The translations under genes and the position numbers were made by a program. 64,000 nt of DNA from positions 527,641 to 591,640 of the forward strand of contig NZ_CACSJJ010000001.1 in assembly GCF_902706295.1 (NCBI RefSeq), in the 5' to 3' direction. Of the stretch, positions 34,417 to 43,718 are shown one piece after another. Below the pieces are notes generated by a model that was given only the letters and a program-made list of their open reading frames with translations, was not told the DNA's origin and ran no database searches. The number at the start of each line of letters is the position of its first letter. Positions within the stretch are counted from its first letter, which is position 1. Source of the stretch: Arthrobacter sp. 18067 (GTDB lineage: Bacteria; Actinomycetota; Actinomycetes; Actinomycetales; Micrococcaceae).

Positions 34417-35646
34417 ATGTCAACTTCACTTATCCTGGCCAATGCCACGGTCATCACCGCCGATGGAACCGACCCCATCGAAAACGCCTTCATCCGCGTT
34501 GATGGTTCCCGGATCTCCCGCATCTCCCGCACCGCAATCCAGAGCACCGACGCCAACGTCATCGACTGCACCGGCATGACCGTGATGCCGGGCCTGATCG
34601 ATGCCCACACCCACATTTCCGCCGGTGACTACCTGAACAAGGTCCACCTCCTGCCGACCGCGGTGAACGCCGCCCGCGGCTTCCGGGCTCTGAGCGAATG
34701 CTTGGACTACGGCATCACCACCATCCGCGACGCAGGCTTCACCGACTACGGCTTCAAGCAGGCTGTCCTGGAAGGCAGCGCCGAAGGGCCCAGGATGCAC
34801 CTGGCCATCGCCCCGCTCAGCCAGACCGGCGGGCACAGCGACTTCCGCACCCGCGAAGAAGACGACTACCGCCAGGCCGACGGGATCTACCACCCAGGCA
34901 TGGTCGCCGACGGCCCGGACGCCTGCCGCCGGGCAGCCCGTGAAGTCCTACGCCGCGGAGCGGACCAGATCAAGATCATGGCCAGCGGCGGCTGCACCTC
35001 CCCGACCGACAGCGTGGACCACACCCAGTTCACCGACGAGGAAATGCGGGCCATCGTCTACGAGGCACGGGCTCAGGAAAAATACGTCATGGCCCACGCC
35101 TACACCCCGCAGTCCATCCTGGCCTGCGTTGCAGCGGGCATCCGCAGCATCGAACACGGCAACGGCGTAGACGAAGAAGCGGCCGACGCGATGCGCGAAT
35201 CGGGTACCTTTGCCGTTCCGACGGTCGCCACCTACGAGCTGCTGCTTCGTGACGGACTGGCCGGCGGCATGCCCGAAGACCAGGTCACGATGGTCAAGAA
35301 GGTTCTCGGGACCGCCTACGAGGCACTCGAAATCCTCAAAGACCGGGGCGTCAAAATCGCCTCCGGTTCAGACGTCCTCGGACCCCACCAGGGCTACAAG
35401 ACCTACGAGCTCGAACTCAAGGCCCGGGTTCTCGGGGCGCTGGGCGCCCTCGAGGCAAGCACCCGCACCAACGCCGAACTGATCGGCATGGATCAGGACC
35501 TCGGCACCATCACCGAAGGCAAGCTCGCCGACCTCGTGGTCCTCTCCCGCGATCCGCTGGCCGACATCACCGCCCTGCAGGACAAGAGCACCTTCCAGCT
35601 CGTCCTCAGCGAAGGCCGCATCCTCCGCGACCGCCGCAACGCCTAA
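34417..35646 (+). CDS. imidazolonepropionase/prolidase-like amidohydrolase
   Basis: This 409-residue member of the amidohydrolase superfamily has a small N-terminal beta domain and a TIM barrel with the binuclear metal set: His64-x-His66 (IDAHTHIS), a carbamylated Lys in ADQIKIMASGG, His in YVMAHAYT, His in RSIEHGNG and Asp in KIASGSDVLGP. The closest studied groups hydrolyse N-acyl or dipeptide-like amides (Xaa-Pro or Xaa-Arg/Lys dipeptidases) and cyclic amides. It is followed after 31 bases by an MFS carrier, and the GntR-type site lies upstream. It probably releases the amino acid used by the aminotransferase further down. Confidence 0.88.
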   Translation: MSTSLILANATVITADGTDPIENAFIRVDGSRISRISRTAIQSTDANVIDCTGMTVMPGLIDAHTHISAGDYLNKVHLLPTAVNAARGFRALSECLDYGITTIRDAGFTDYGFKQAVLEGSAEGPRMHLAIAPLSQTGGHSDFRTREEDDYRQADGIYHPGMVADGPDACRRAAREVLRRGADQIKIMASGGCTSPTDSVDHTQFTDEEMRAIVYEARAQEKYVMAHAYTPQSILACVAAGIRSIEHGNGVDEEAADAMRESGTFAVPTVATYELLLRDGLAGGMPEDQVTMVKKVLGTAYEALEILKDRGVKIASGSDVLGPHQGYKTYELELKARVLGALGALEASTRTNAELIGMDQDLGTITEGKLADLVVLSRDPLADITALQDKSTFQLVLSEGRILRDRRNA

Positions 35647-35677
35647 GAACACTCCCCCAACAACAAGGAACACTGAC

Positions 35678-36928
35678 ATGCAAAGCCAAAGCACCGTCGT
35701 CTCGCCACCGGATGCAAACGAACAAGCCCAAGCCAAGAAGGCCTATGTTGCCGCCGGCATCGGTTGGGGCCTGGACGGACTGACCTGGACCATCTACGGT
35801 TTCGCTCTCACCGCCGTAGGACCCGTCCTCGGGTTCACCTCCTCTACAGCAGGTTGGATCACGGCCATCAGCATCGTCGCCTCCGCAGTCGGAGGCGCCC
35901 TCGGTGGCGTTCTGGCCGACAGATTCGGACGCGTCCGCACACTGACCTGGGTCATCCTGGGCTACTGTCTCTTCACCGGTCTGACCGCCACGTCCCAGGA
36001 CGTCACCCAGTTCGCCATCTGGCGCGTCCTTGAAGGCCTGGCCTTCGGCGCCGAATGGGCCGTGGGTGCCGCACTGGTCTCCGAATACGCCCCCGCCCAC
36101 AAGCGCGGTCGCATCCTCTCGGCCATCCATAGCTGCTACGCCCTTGGCTGGGCACTTTCCACCGCCCTCTACCTCTGGGTCTTCTCCATCACAGATCCGG
36201 CCGTCGGCTGGCGCTACCTGTTCTTCATCGGCGTCATCCCCGCCATCGTTGCCTTCTGGATCCGCCGCACCGTCAAGGACAAGGTTCCGGTTACCAAAAA
36301 GCCCAAGGGCTCCAAGCTTCCACTCACCATGCTCTTCAGCCGCTCCCAAATCCGCACGACCCTGCTTGCGACACTGCTGGGCATGGGTGTCCAGGGCATC
36401 TATTACTCCGTCTTCGTCTTCCTCCCCTCGTTCCTGAAGACCGAACGCGGCATGAGCGTCGTCGGCACCGCCACCTACACCTGGGTTGTCATCATCGGTT
36501 CGTTCCTGGGCTACGTGGTCTCGGGCCACATCCATGACAAGTTCGGCCGGCGCCCAACCTTCACGTTCTTCTTCCTGGCATCCATCGCCTCCATCGTCCT
36601 GTTCATCCTGACCCCGGCGGCTCAGCCAGCGATTGCTCTGCCGATCTGCTTCCTGCTTGGCTTCTTCGCTTCCGGTCAGGCTGGCGGTCTCGGCGCGTAC
36701 CTCGCAGAGCTTTTCCCAACCGAGATGCGTGCCACCGGCCAAGGCTTTGCCTACAACGTCGGTCGCGGCGTCGCCGCCTTCGGCCCGCTCTCCATCGGCC
36801 TGTTCACTGCCACCCTGGGCCTAGGCAACTCCATCATGATCGTTGGTGCCATCGGCGCTACTTTGGCTTTGCTTGCCGTCTGGGCACTGCCCGAAACCCG
36901 CAACAAAGACATCCTCGCGGATCACTAA
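35678..36928 (+). CDS. MFS transporter, organic acid/sugar porter type
   Basis: The 416-residue protein has about 12 membrane segments, the A-motif GVLADRFGRVRTL and the sugar-porter-like repeats EWAVGAALVSEYAPAHKRGR and LAELFPTEMRATGQGFAYNVGR. These are features of the aromatic acid or metabolite:H+ symporter branch. It follows the amidohydrolase gene and is the last gene before a promoter with a GntR-type site, so it probably imports the substrate of the hydrolase. Confidence 0.88.
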   Translation: MQSQSTVVSPPDANEQAQAKKAYVAAGIGWGLDGLTWTIYGFALTAVGPVLGFTSSTAGWITAISIVASAVGGALGGVLADRFGRVRTLTWVILGYCLFTGLTATSQDVTQFAIWRVLEGLAFGAEWAVGAALVSEYAPAHKRGRILSAIHSCYALGWALSTALYLWVFSITDPAVGWRYLFFIGVIPAIVAFWIRRTVKDKVPVTKKPKGSKLPLTMLFSRSQIRTTLLATLLGMGVQGIYYSVFVFLPSFLKTERGMSVVGTATYTWVVIIGSFLGYVVSGHIHDKFGRRPTFTFFFLASIASIVLFILTPAAQPAIALPICFLLGFFASGQAGGLGAYLAELFPTEMRATGQGFAYNVGRGVAAFGPLSIGLFTATLGLGNSIMIVGAIGATLALLAVWALPETRNKDILADH

Positions 36929-36942
36929 ATATTTTTTCGTAG

Positions 36943-36956
36943 GATTGTTGACAATC
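36943..36956. promoter_or_regulatory. GntR-type operator GATTGT-TG-ACAATC
   Basis: GATTGTTGACAATC has 6-base arms, and the wider context TAGGATTGTTGACAATCAT combines the flanks of the 31857 and 31907 sites. It lies 135 bases upstream of the HAD gene start, and CGATCATT follows it as it does at 31907. Confidence 0.65.
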
Positions 36957-37090
36957 ATCTTGCATACGATCATTATTAATACAGGTGGTCAGCGCCACAT
37001 CCTGACCCGGCGGGGCTCTTCCCCACAACGGTAAGAAATCCGGCCAACGCCCCGCCCGGGGCCATCAACGACAAACCAAAGGGAAAGAAC

Positions 37091-37807
37091 ATGTTCGAAG
37101 AATTCGACGCCCTTAGCTTCGACTGCTACGGCACACTGATCGACTGGGAAGCCGGCATCGCAGCCGTTCTCGGACCGTGGGGCCGGGCAGCACGTCCCGA
37201 ACTGACGGACGAAGACCTCCTGCTCGCTTACGCAGACGAAGAGGCCCGCATCGAAAAGGAATACCCGACCACCCTGTACCCGCAGGTCCTGGCCGAAGCG
37301 TTCCGGGCAACCGGCAAGAAGCTCGGGATCCCTGTCTCCGATGCTGACGCTGAGAAGCTGGGATCCTCCGTTCCGGAATGGCCCGCCTTCGACGACTCGG
37401 TCGAGGCACTGCGCAAGCTCAAGACCCGCTTCAAGCTGATCATCCTGTCCAACATCGACAAGAAGAGCTTCGAAGGCAGCAACGCCCGCCTCGGTGTTGA
37501 ATTCGACCGCATCATTACCGCGGAAGAAGTCGGCAGCTACAAGCCGAACCAAAAGAACTTCGGCGCATTGAACGCGTACGTCGACGCTGAGGGCCTGAAG
37601 GTTCTCCACGTGGCCCAGAGCCTTTTCCACGACCACGTTCCTGGCCGCGCTGCCGGCCTGAAGGGCGTCTGGATCAACCGCCGCCACAACCGTCCGGGCT
37701 GGGGCGCAACCCCCGATCCCGGCGCCGAGGTCCAGCCTGACTGGACGTTCACCTCGATGGCCGAATTCGCTGACGCAGCCGTCCCGCAGACGGTCGCCTC
37801 CAACTAA
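37091..37807 (+). CDS. HAD-family hydrolase, haloacid dehalogenase type II-like
   Basis: The 238-residue protein has the HAD motifs: nucleophile Asp in LSFDCYGTLIDWE, ILSNID (motif 2), Lys in EEVGSYKPNQKNF and a motif-4 region HVAQSLFHDHVPGRAAGL. The order and length match L-2-haloacid dehalogenases, but the SxNxxD that orients the halide substrate in those enzymes reads SLFHDH here. A phosphatase or other HAD function is therefore at least as likely. The ribosome site AAGGGAAAG precedes the ATG at 37091. It is the first gene after a GntR-type operator. Confidence 0.85.
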   Translation: MFEEFDALSFDCYGTLIDWEAGIAAVLGPWGRAARPELTDEDLLLAYADEEARIEKEYPTTLYPQVLAEAFRATGKKLGIPVSDADAEKLGSSVPEWPAFDDSVEALRKLKTRFKLIILSNIDKKSFEGSNARLGVEFDRIITAEEVGSYKPNQKNFGALNAYVDAEGLKVLHVAQSLFHDHVPGRAAGLKGVWINRRHNRPGWGATPDPGAEVQPDWTFTSMAEFADAAVPQTVASN

Positions 37808-37902
37808 GCTCCGGCTTACCCGATCCGCGGCCAGCACCCCGAGACCCCTTGCGGCGGTACCAGGGTGCTGGCCGCACCACTATCCAAAGATTGGTAAATC
37901 CG

Positions 37903-39180
37903 ATGACTTCCCTCAGCCCTATCCTCAAGCAAGCCACCCCCGTCGTGGTGGACCACGCGCTCGGCTCCTGGATCTACGGCACCGACGGCCGCGAGTACCT
38001 GGACTTCACCACCGGCATCGGTGTGACCAGTACAGGCCACTGCCACCCGAAGGTTGTCGCGGCCGCCCGCGAGCAGGTCGGCAAGATCATCCACGCCCAG
38101 TACACCACCGTGATGCACAAGCCACTGCTGGAACTGACCGAGAAGCTCGGCGACGTCCTGCCCACCGGCCTTGACTCCGTCTTCTACGCAAACTCCGGCT
38201 CCGAAGCCGTTGAAGCTGCCATCCGCTTGGCCCGCATGGCCACCGGCCGACCAAACATCGTCGTCTTCCAGGGCGGCTTCCACGGCCGCACCGTAGCCGC
38301 CGCCTCCCTGACCACCGCCGGCACCAAGTTCTCCGCCGGATACTCCCCGCTGATGGCCGGCGTGCACATGTCCGCTTTCCCGTACGCCTACCGCTACGGC
38401 TGGGACGAAGCAACCGCCGTCGAGTTCGCCCTCCAGGAACTGGACTACCTGCTCAAGACCCGCACCGCCCCCAACGACACCGCAGCATTCCTGATCGAAC
38501 CGGCCCTCGGCGACGGCGGCTACCTGCCCACCCCACCGGCGTTCATGGAAGGTTTGCGCGAACGCGCCGACCTGCACGGCATCAAGCTGATCTTCGACGA
38601 GGTCCAGGCAGGTGTAGGCCGTACCGGTAAGTTCTGGGGCCACCAGTACTCCACCGCGACACCGGACATCATCATCACCGCCAAGGGCATCGCCTCCGGC
38701 TTCCCGATCTCCGCGATCGCCGCCTCCACCGAGACCATGTCCAAGGCATGGCCCGGTTCCCAGGGCGGAACCTACGGCGGCAACGCCGTTTCCGCGGCCG
38801 CCGGTGTGGCAACGCTCGGTGTCGTCGAAGAAGAAGGCCTCGTAGAGAACTCCCGCGTCCGTGGCCTGCAGCTGCAGGCCGGCCTGAAAGCCATCCAGTC
38901 CCGCTTCCCCGTGATCGGCAACGTCCGCGGCCTGGGCCTGATGCAGGGCATCGAATTCACCACGCCCAAGGGCACCCCGGACGTGGCAACGGCCGCCGCC
39001 GTGCAGCAGGCCACCACCGACCAGGACCTGCTGACCCTGACCTGCGGACCTGAAGGCAACGTGGTCCGCCTCATCCCAGCCCTCGTCGTCACCGAAAGCG
39101 AAATCGAAGCCGGACTCCAGCGCTTCGAAGCAGCAGTCGGAGCCGTCGTCGGCGCAGTACCGGCAACCGCCGGAGTCTAG
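37903..39180 (+). CDS. class III aminotransferase, GABA aminotransferase-like
   Basis: This 425-residue PLP enzyme has the class III hallmarks: FTTGIGVTSTGHCHPKVV, the phosphate-binding ANSGSEAVEAAIRLAR, FQGGFHGRT, the Asp of LIFDEVQAGVGRTG and the Schiff-base Lys in IITAKGIASGFPISA. Such enzymes transfer the amino group of omega-amino acids such as 4-aminobutyrate to 2-oxoglutarate or pyruvate. The ATG at 37903 begins the conserved part; the frame stays open upstream without a ribosome site. Together with the semialdehyde dehydrogenase at 42103 it would convert GABA or a homologue to a dicarboxylate. Confidence 0.92.
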   Translation: MTSLSPILKQATPVVVDHALGSWIYGTDGREYLDFTTGIGVTSTGHCHPKVVAAAREQVGKIIHAQYTTVMHKPLLELTEKLGDVLPTGLDSVFYANSGSEAVEAAIRLARMATGRPNIVVFQGGFHGRTVAAASLTTAGTKFSAGYSPLMAGVHMSAFPYAYRYGWDEATAVEFALQELDYLLKTRTAPNDTAAFLIEPALGDGGYLPTPPAFMEGLRERADLHGIKLIFDEVQAGVGRTGKFWGHQYSTATPDIIITAKGIASGFPISAIAASTETMSKAWPGSQGGTYGGNAVSAAAGVATLGVVEEEGLVENSRVRGLQLQAGLKAIQSRFPVIGNVRGLGLMQGIEFTTPKGTPDVATAAAVQQATTDQDLLTLTCGPEGNVVRLIPALVVTESEIEAGLQRFEAAVGAVVGAVPATAGV

Positions 39181-39187
39181 GCACGTC

Positions 39188-42100
39188 ATGACCCACGATG
39201 TTCTCTCCGCCCCGGAGCACGCTCCGATCCTCGCCAGGCTTGAAGCCTCAGGCGTACCCGTGGACTCCTCAGGCCACCGGGTGGCCGCGTACTCCTACGA
39301 CGCGTCCAACTACCGGGTACCGCCCATCGCCGTCGTCTTTCCACGCACCGTGGAGGACGTCGTCGAGGTCGTCAACGCCTGCCGTGAAACGGCCACACCC
39401 CTGATCAGCAGGGGCGGAGGAACATCGATGGCCGGCAACGCCATCGGACCCGGCATCGTGTTGGACTTTTCCCGGCACATGGACCGGATCCTATCCATCG
39501 ACGAAACCGCAGGGACCGCCGACGTCGAAGCCGGCGTCATCCTTTCCCACCTGACCCGGGAGACTGAAAAGACGACCGGCGGCAAGCTGACTTTCGCCCC
39601 CGACCCGTCCTCGAAGAACCGCGCCACCATCGGCGGTTCCATCGGCAACGATGCCTGCGGCAACCACTCCGTACGCTACGGGCGCACCTCCGACCACGTT
39701 GAAGAAATCGACGTGATCACCACCGACGGCGCCAGGCTTACCGCGACCTCCACCGGCCTGCGCGCCACCGACACCTCGGACGCGTTCTCGGTCTCGCGTG
39801 CCTTCGAACTCGGTGAGGAGCTCAAGCAGCTCGCCCAGGACCATCTGGCAGCCTTCCGTGTCGAGCTTGGCCGGATCCAGCGCCAGGTCTCCGGCTACCA
39901 CCTGGCGAACCTGCTGCCCGAAAACGGCCTGAACGTCGCCCGCGCCCTGGTCGGCACCGAAGGCACCTGCGCCATCGTTGTCCGCGCCCGGATGAAACTC
40001 GTCCCCAAGGCCCCCAGCGCACTGCTGGTCTGCCTCGGCTACGCAGACGTCGTGGACGCGGCAAAAGACATCGAGACCATCCTCGAATTCTCCCCGGCCG
40101 CTGTAGAAGGCATCGACGAAGCCATCGTGGACACCATGCGGGTGCGCCGCGGGGCCGACTCCGTGCTCGGACTCCCCCAAGGGAAAGCCTTCCTGTACGT
40201 CGACCTGGACGGAGACAACGCTGATGACGTTGCCGCCGAAGCGGACCGCCTGATCGAACGACTGGCCGGCAATGGCCGCCTCGTCGACGGCCGTGCCGTA
40301 CCGGACACCACCGAACGCGCCACCCTGTGGCGTGTCCGCGAAGACGGCGCGGGTCTGTCGTCCCGTCCCGCCAGCGGCGGTGAGTCGATGGCAGGCTGGG
40401 AAGACTCCGCCGTGGCCCCGCAAAACCTTGCGGCGTACCTAGGAGACTTCCGGCTCCTGCTGGACGAGTTCGGGCTGACGGGCATCATGTACGGCCACTT
40501 CGGTGCCGGCTGCATGCACATCCGCATTACCTACGACCTGCGCAGCGACGAAGGCCGGACCGTGTTCAGCAAATTCAGCCAGGCGGCCGCCGAACTCGTG
40601 GTCCGCCACGGCGGTTCCCTCTCCGGCGAACACGGCGACGGACGCGCCCGCTCGGCACTCCTGCCCGTCATGTACTCACCCGAAATGATCGCCGCGTTCG
40701 GCACGTACCGGAAACTGTGGGACAAGGCCGACATCCTGAACCCGGGGTCCATCACCGATGCCGACGCCATCGAGGAGAACCTCGCCCTCGAAGGGATCCC
40801 GGACCGCGAGTGGCGAACCCACTTCGAACTCCGTCCTGTCGAAGCCGCCGCTGCCGGCGCCGATGCCTGGGTGCACGCCGTCCAGGCCTGCATCGGTGTC
40901 GGACGTTGCCGTTCCGACGCCGGCGGGGTCATGTGCCCCAGCTACCGGGCCAGCGGCGACGAAAAGGACTCCACCCGGGGCCGTTCCCGCGTGCTCCAGG
41001 ACATGGTCCGGGGCGCCCGGACCATCGACGAGGGCTGGAAATCCGAGGACGTCCGCGAAGCACTGGACCTGTGCCTGGCATGCAAAGCCTGCTCCAACGA
41101 CTGCCCCGCGGGGGTGGACATGGCGACGTACAAGTCGGAGTTCTTCTCCCACTATTACGAGGGCAAACTCCGGCCCATGTCGCACTTCTCCCTCGGCTGG
41201 TTGCCGCGCTGGCTCAAACTGACCACCTTGATCAGCCCGCTGGTCAACCTGGTTCTGGCGAGCCCGCTCGGGAAAGTCGTCGCAGCCGCCGGCGGTTTGA
41301 CCACGCACCGCAAGATGCCCAAGTTCGCTTCCCGGAAGATGCTCCGCGACGCGTTGGCCCCCTACAGCAACCCGTCCACCCCGGCCGATGCAGTCCTGTT
41401 CGTTGATTCCTTCACCAAGGGCTTCAGGCCCGAAGTGGCCGGGGCTGCGGCCCGGGTCATGGAAAGCACTGGCCGCACCGTCGGCTGCGAATCCGATGCC
41501 TGCTGCGGTCTGACCTGGATTTCCACCGGCCAACTGGATACCGCCAAAAAGCTCATGGGCAAAGCGGTAGCGAAACTCGATGACGGAACCGACGCACCCA
41601 TCGTCGTCATCGAACCGAGCTGCGCAGCAGCCTTGAAGAAGGACGCCCCCGAACTGCTCGGCACCGAAGCGGCAGAACGCGTCTCCCACAGGATCCGCAG
41701 CTTCGCCGAAGCGGTAAAGGAATGGGTCGACGGCGGATGGACACCCCCAGCCGTGCCGACCGACGTCACCGTTCAAACCCACTGCCACGAATACTCCACC
41801 TTCGGAGCCACCGTCCAACGCAAAGCACTGGCCGCCCTTGGCGTCGCCAACGTCAACGAAGCCACCGGCTGCTGCGGCGTCGCCGGGAACTTCGGATTCG
41901 AAGCCAACCACTACGACATCTCCATGAAAGTCGCCGAACAAGCCCTGGCACCAGCCTTGGCACAGACGGCCGCCGATGTTCCCGTTCTTGCCGACGGATT
42001 CAGTTGCGCCTTGCAGGTCAAGCAACTCGAACCCGAACGCAAGAGCCTGCACCTTGCCGAACTTCTCGACCCCCAGACCACCCACAAGACTGAAGGATGA
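39188..42100 (+). CDS. FAD-binding and (4Fe-4S) D-2-hydroxyacid dehydrogenase fusion
   Basis: This 970-residue protein fuses the two halves of glycolate or D-lactate dehydrogenase complexes. It has an FAD_binding_4 domain (about residues 45-185, with ISRGGGTSMAGNAIG and GGSIGNDACGNHSVRYG), an FAD-oxidase C-terminal domain (to about 530, with MYGHFGAGCMHIRI and SGEHGDGRARS), two Cys clusters (CIGVGRC plus MCPSYRASG, and CLACKACSNDCPAGVD) and the Cys-rich CCG repeats CESDACCGLTW and GCCGVAGNFGFE. It would oxidise a D-2-hydroxyacid and pass electrons to the membrane quinone pool. It starts seven bases after the aminotransferase stop and overlaps the next frame. Confidence 0.93.
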   Translation: MTHDVLSAPEHAPILARLEASGVPVDSSGHRVAAYSYDASNYRVPPIAVVFPRTVEDVVEVVNACRETATPLISRGGGTSMAGNAIGPGIVLDFSRHMDRILSIDETAGTADVEAGVILSHLTRETEKTTGGKLTFAPDPSSKNRATIGGSIGNDACGNHSVRYGRTSDHVEEIDVITTDGARLTATSTGLRATDTSDAFSVSRAFELGEELKQLAQDHLAAFRVELGRIQRQVSGYHLANLLPENGLNVARALVGTEGTCAIVVRARMKLVPKAPSALLVCLGYADVVDAAKDIETILEFSPAAVEGIDEAIVDTMRVRRGADSVLGLPQGKAFLYVDLDGDNADDVAAEADRLIERLAGNGRLVDGRAVPDTTERATLWRVREDGAGLSSRPASGGESMAGWEDSAVAPQNLAAYLGDFRLLLDEFGLTGIMYGHFGAGCMHIRITYDLRSDEGRTVFSKFSQAAAELVVRHGGSLSGEHGDGRARSALLPVMYSPEMIAAFGTYRKLWDKADILNPGSITDADAIEENLALEGIPDREWRTHFELRPVEAAAAGADAWVHAVQACIGVGRCRSDAGGVMCPSYRASGDEKDSTRGRSRVLQDMVRGARTIDEGWKSEDVREALDLCLACKACSNDCPAGVDMATYKSEFFSHYYEGKLRPMSHFSLGWLPRWLKLTTLISPLVNLVLASPLGKVVAAAGGLTTHRKMPKFASRKMLRDALAPYSNPSTPADAVLFVDSFTKGFRPEVAGAAARVMESTGRTVGCESDACCGLTWISTGQLDTAKKLMGKAVAKLDDGTDAPIVVIEPSCAAALKKDAPELLGTEAAERVSHRIRSFAEAVKEWVDGGWTPPAVPTDVTVQTHCHEYSTFGATVQRKALAALGVANVNEATGCCGVAGNFGFEANHYDISMKVAEQALAPALAQTAADVPVLADGFSCALQVKQLEPERKSLHLAELLDPQTTHKTEG

Positions 42101-42102
42101 CC

Positions 42103-43563
42103 ATGACCACCACCGCGCAGGCCCCCGTGGGGCTGAAGACCGAACTGTTCATCAACGGACGCTGGGAAGACCTTCCCGACCGTCCCCGCATCCAGGTGCA
42201 AAACCCCGCGACCGGCGAGCTCATCGCCGAAATCCCCGATGCCAGCCCCGAAGACGGACGCCGTGCAGTTGACGCCGCCAACGCTGCACAGGCGGCCTTC
42301 GCGGGCATGTCTTCCCGTGCCCGTGCCGACATTCTGCTTTCAGCCCACAAACTGCTGCTGGAATCCAAAGAAGAACTCGCCGCGATCATGACCGCCGAGA
42401 TGGGCAAGCCCCTGGCCGAAGCCCGAGGCGAGATCGAATACTCCGCAGGATACCTGCAGTGGTACGCCCAGGAAGGCGTCCGGGTCCAAGGCTCACATGC
42501 CGAATCCCCCAGCGGCCGCGGACAGATCGTCCTGTCCCGCGAACCGATCGGCGTCTCACTCCTGATCACCCCGTGGAACTTCCCCTTGGCCATGGGAGCC
42601 CGCAAGATCGCACCAGCCATAGCCACCGGTTGTGCCGTCGTCGTCAAGCCTGCCGAGAAGACCCCTCTGACCATGCTGTTCCTAGCCAAGATCTTCGAAC
42701 AGGCCGGAGTACCCGCCGGAACGGTCAACGTGGTCACCACGTCCAGCTCGAGCGCCCTGGTCGCTCCGCTGCTCAGTGATGGGCTCGTACGCCACCTCTC
42801 GTTCACCGGCTCAACCTTTGTGGGCAGCAAGCTGCACGGCCAGTGCTCCGATCACATGATCCGCACCTCCCTCGAACTCGGCGGCAACGCCCCGTTCATC
42901 GTCTTCGAGGACGTCGACCTGGGCAAGGCCGTCACCGAGATCACCGCTGCCAAGATGCGGAACATGGGCGAGGCCTGCACCGCAGCCAACCGCGTCCTCG
43001 TGCACGAAAGCATCGCCGAGGAACTCACCACCAAACTCACCGAGCGCTTCGCTTCGTTTCGGGTCGGCAATGGCCTGGACGAAGGCACAGAGATCGGCCC
43101 CATGATCGACGACGCCAGCGTCGAACGCATTCAGTCATTGGTGGACGACGCCGTCGCCGGCGGAGCTGAAATCCGTGTCGGCGGGACCATCCCCGATGGT
43201 GCCGGGTCCTTCTACCCGCCCACCGTCCTGGCCAACGTCTCCCGCGACGCCCGACTAACCCAAGAGGAGATCTTCGGACCGGTTGCACCGATCATCACCT
43301 TTACTGACGAGGACGACGCCATCGCCCTCGCCAACGACACCGCCTACGGTCTTGCCGGATACCTCATGACCAACGATCTGGGCCGCGCCCACCGCGTCGC
43401 ACGCCGTCTGGAAGTGGGCATGGTCGGCATCAACTCAGGCATCATCTCCGATGTCGCCGCGCCGCTGGGTGGCGTAAAAGCCTCCGGTATTGGACGTGAA
43501 GGTGGCGTGCTCGGCATCGACGAGTTCCTCGAGTACAAGTACACCTTCATCCCCCACCAGTAA
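42103..43563 (+). CDS. succinate-semialdehyde-type aldehyde dehydrogenase
   Basis: This NAD(P) aldehyde dehydrogenase of 486 residues has TPWNFPLAMGARKIAPA, FTGSTFVGSKL, the catalytic Glu in LELGGNAPFIVFED and the catalytic Cys in MGEACTAANR, closest in pattern to the succinate-semialdehyde dehydrogenase group. GAAGG lies six bases before the ATG at 42103; the ATG at 42097 overlaps the upstream stop but has no spacing from that site. It probably oxidises the semialdehyde produced by the class III aminotransferase. Confidence 0.92.
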   Translation: MTTTAQAPVGLKTELFINGRWEDLPDRPRIQVQNPATGELIAEIPDASPEDGRRAVDAANAAQAAFAGMSSRARADILLSAHKLLLESKEELAAIMTAEMGKPLAEARGEIEYSAGYLQWYAQEGVRVQGSHAESPSGRGQIVLSREPIGVSLLITPWNFPLAMGARKIAPAIATGCAVVVKPAEKTPLTMLFLAKIFEQAGVPAGTVNVVTTSSSSALVAPLLSDGLVRHLSFTGSTFVGSKLHGQCSDHMIRTSLELGGNAPFIVFEDVDLGKAVTEITAAKMRNMGEACTAANRVLVHESIAEELTTKLTERFASFRVGNGLDEGTEIGPMIDDASVERIQSLVDDAVAGGAEIRVGGTIPDGAGSFYPPTVLANVSRDARLTQEEIFGPVAPIITFTDEDDAIALANDTAYGLAGYLMTNDLGRAHRVARRLEVGMVGINSGIISDVAAPLGGVKASGIGREGGVLGIDEFLEYKYTFIPHQ

Positions 43564-43642
43564 CCACGCGCCCAGCGGCAACCGTCGCTGCTGCAAGGGC
43601 TTGGGCCCATCGCGACCCCGCACTCAGGGCCGCCAACAGACC

Positions 43643-43692
43643 GCGGACCGTACCGATTGCACATGGCACTGTGTTCAATCGGTGCGGTCCGC
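43643..43692. promoter_or_regulatory. 17-bp inverted repeat before the AHS1-like gene
   Basis: The arms GCGGACCGTACCGATTG (43643-43659) and CAATCGGTGCGGTCCGC (43676-43692) are complementary at 16 of 17 positions around a 16-base loop that itself contains CACA/TGTG. It ends 26 bases before the ATG at 43719. With no T-run it is more likely an operator or leader hairpin than a simple terminator. Confidence 0.65.
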
Positions 43693-43718
43693 ACCTATCA
43701 AACAGGAAGGACGATCCC

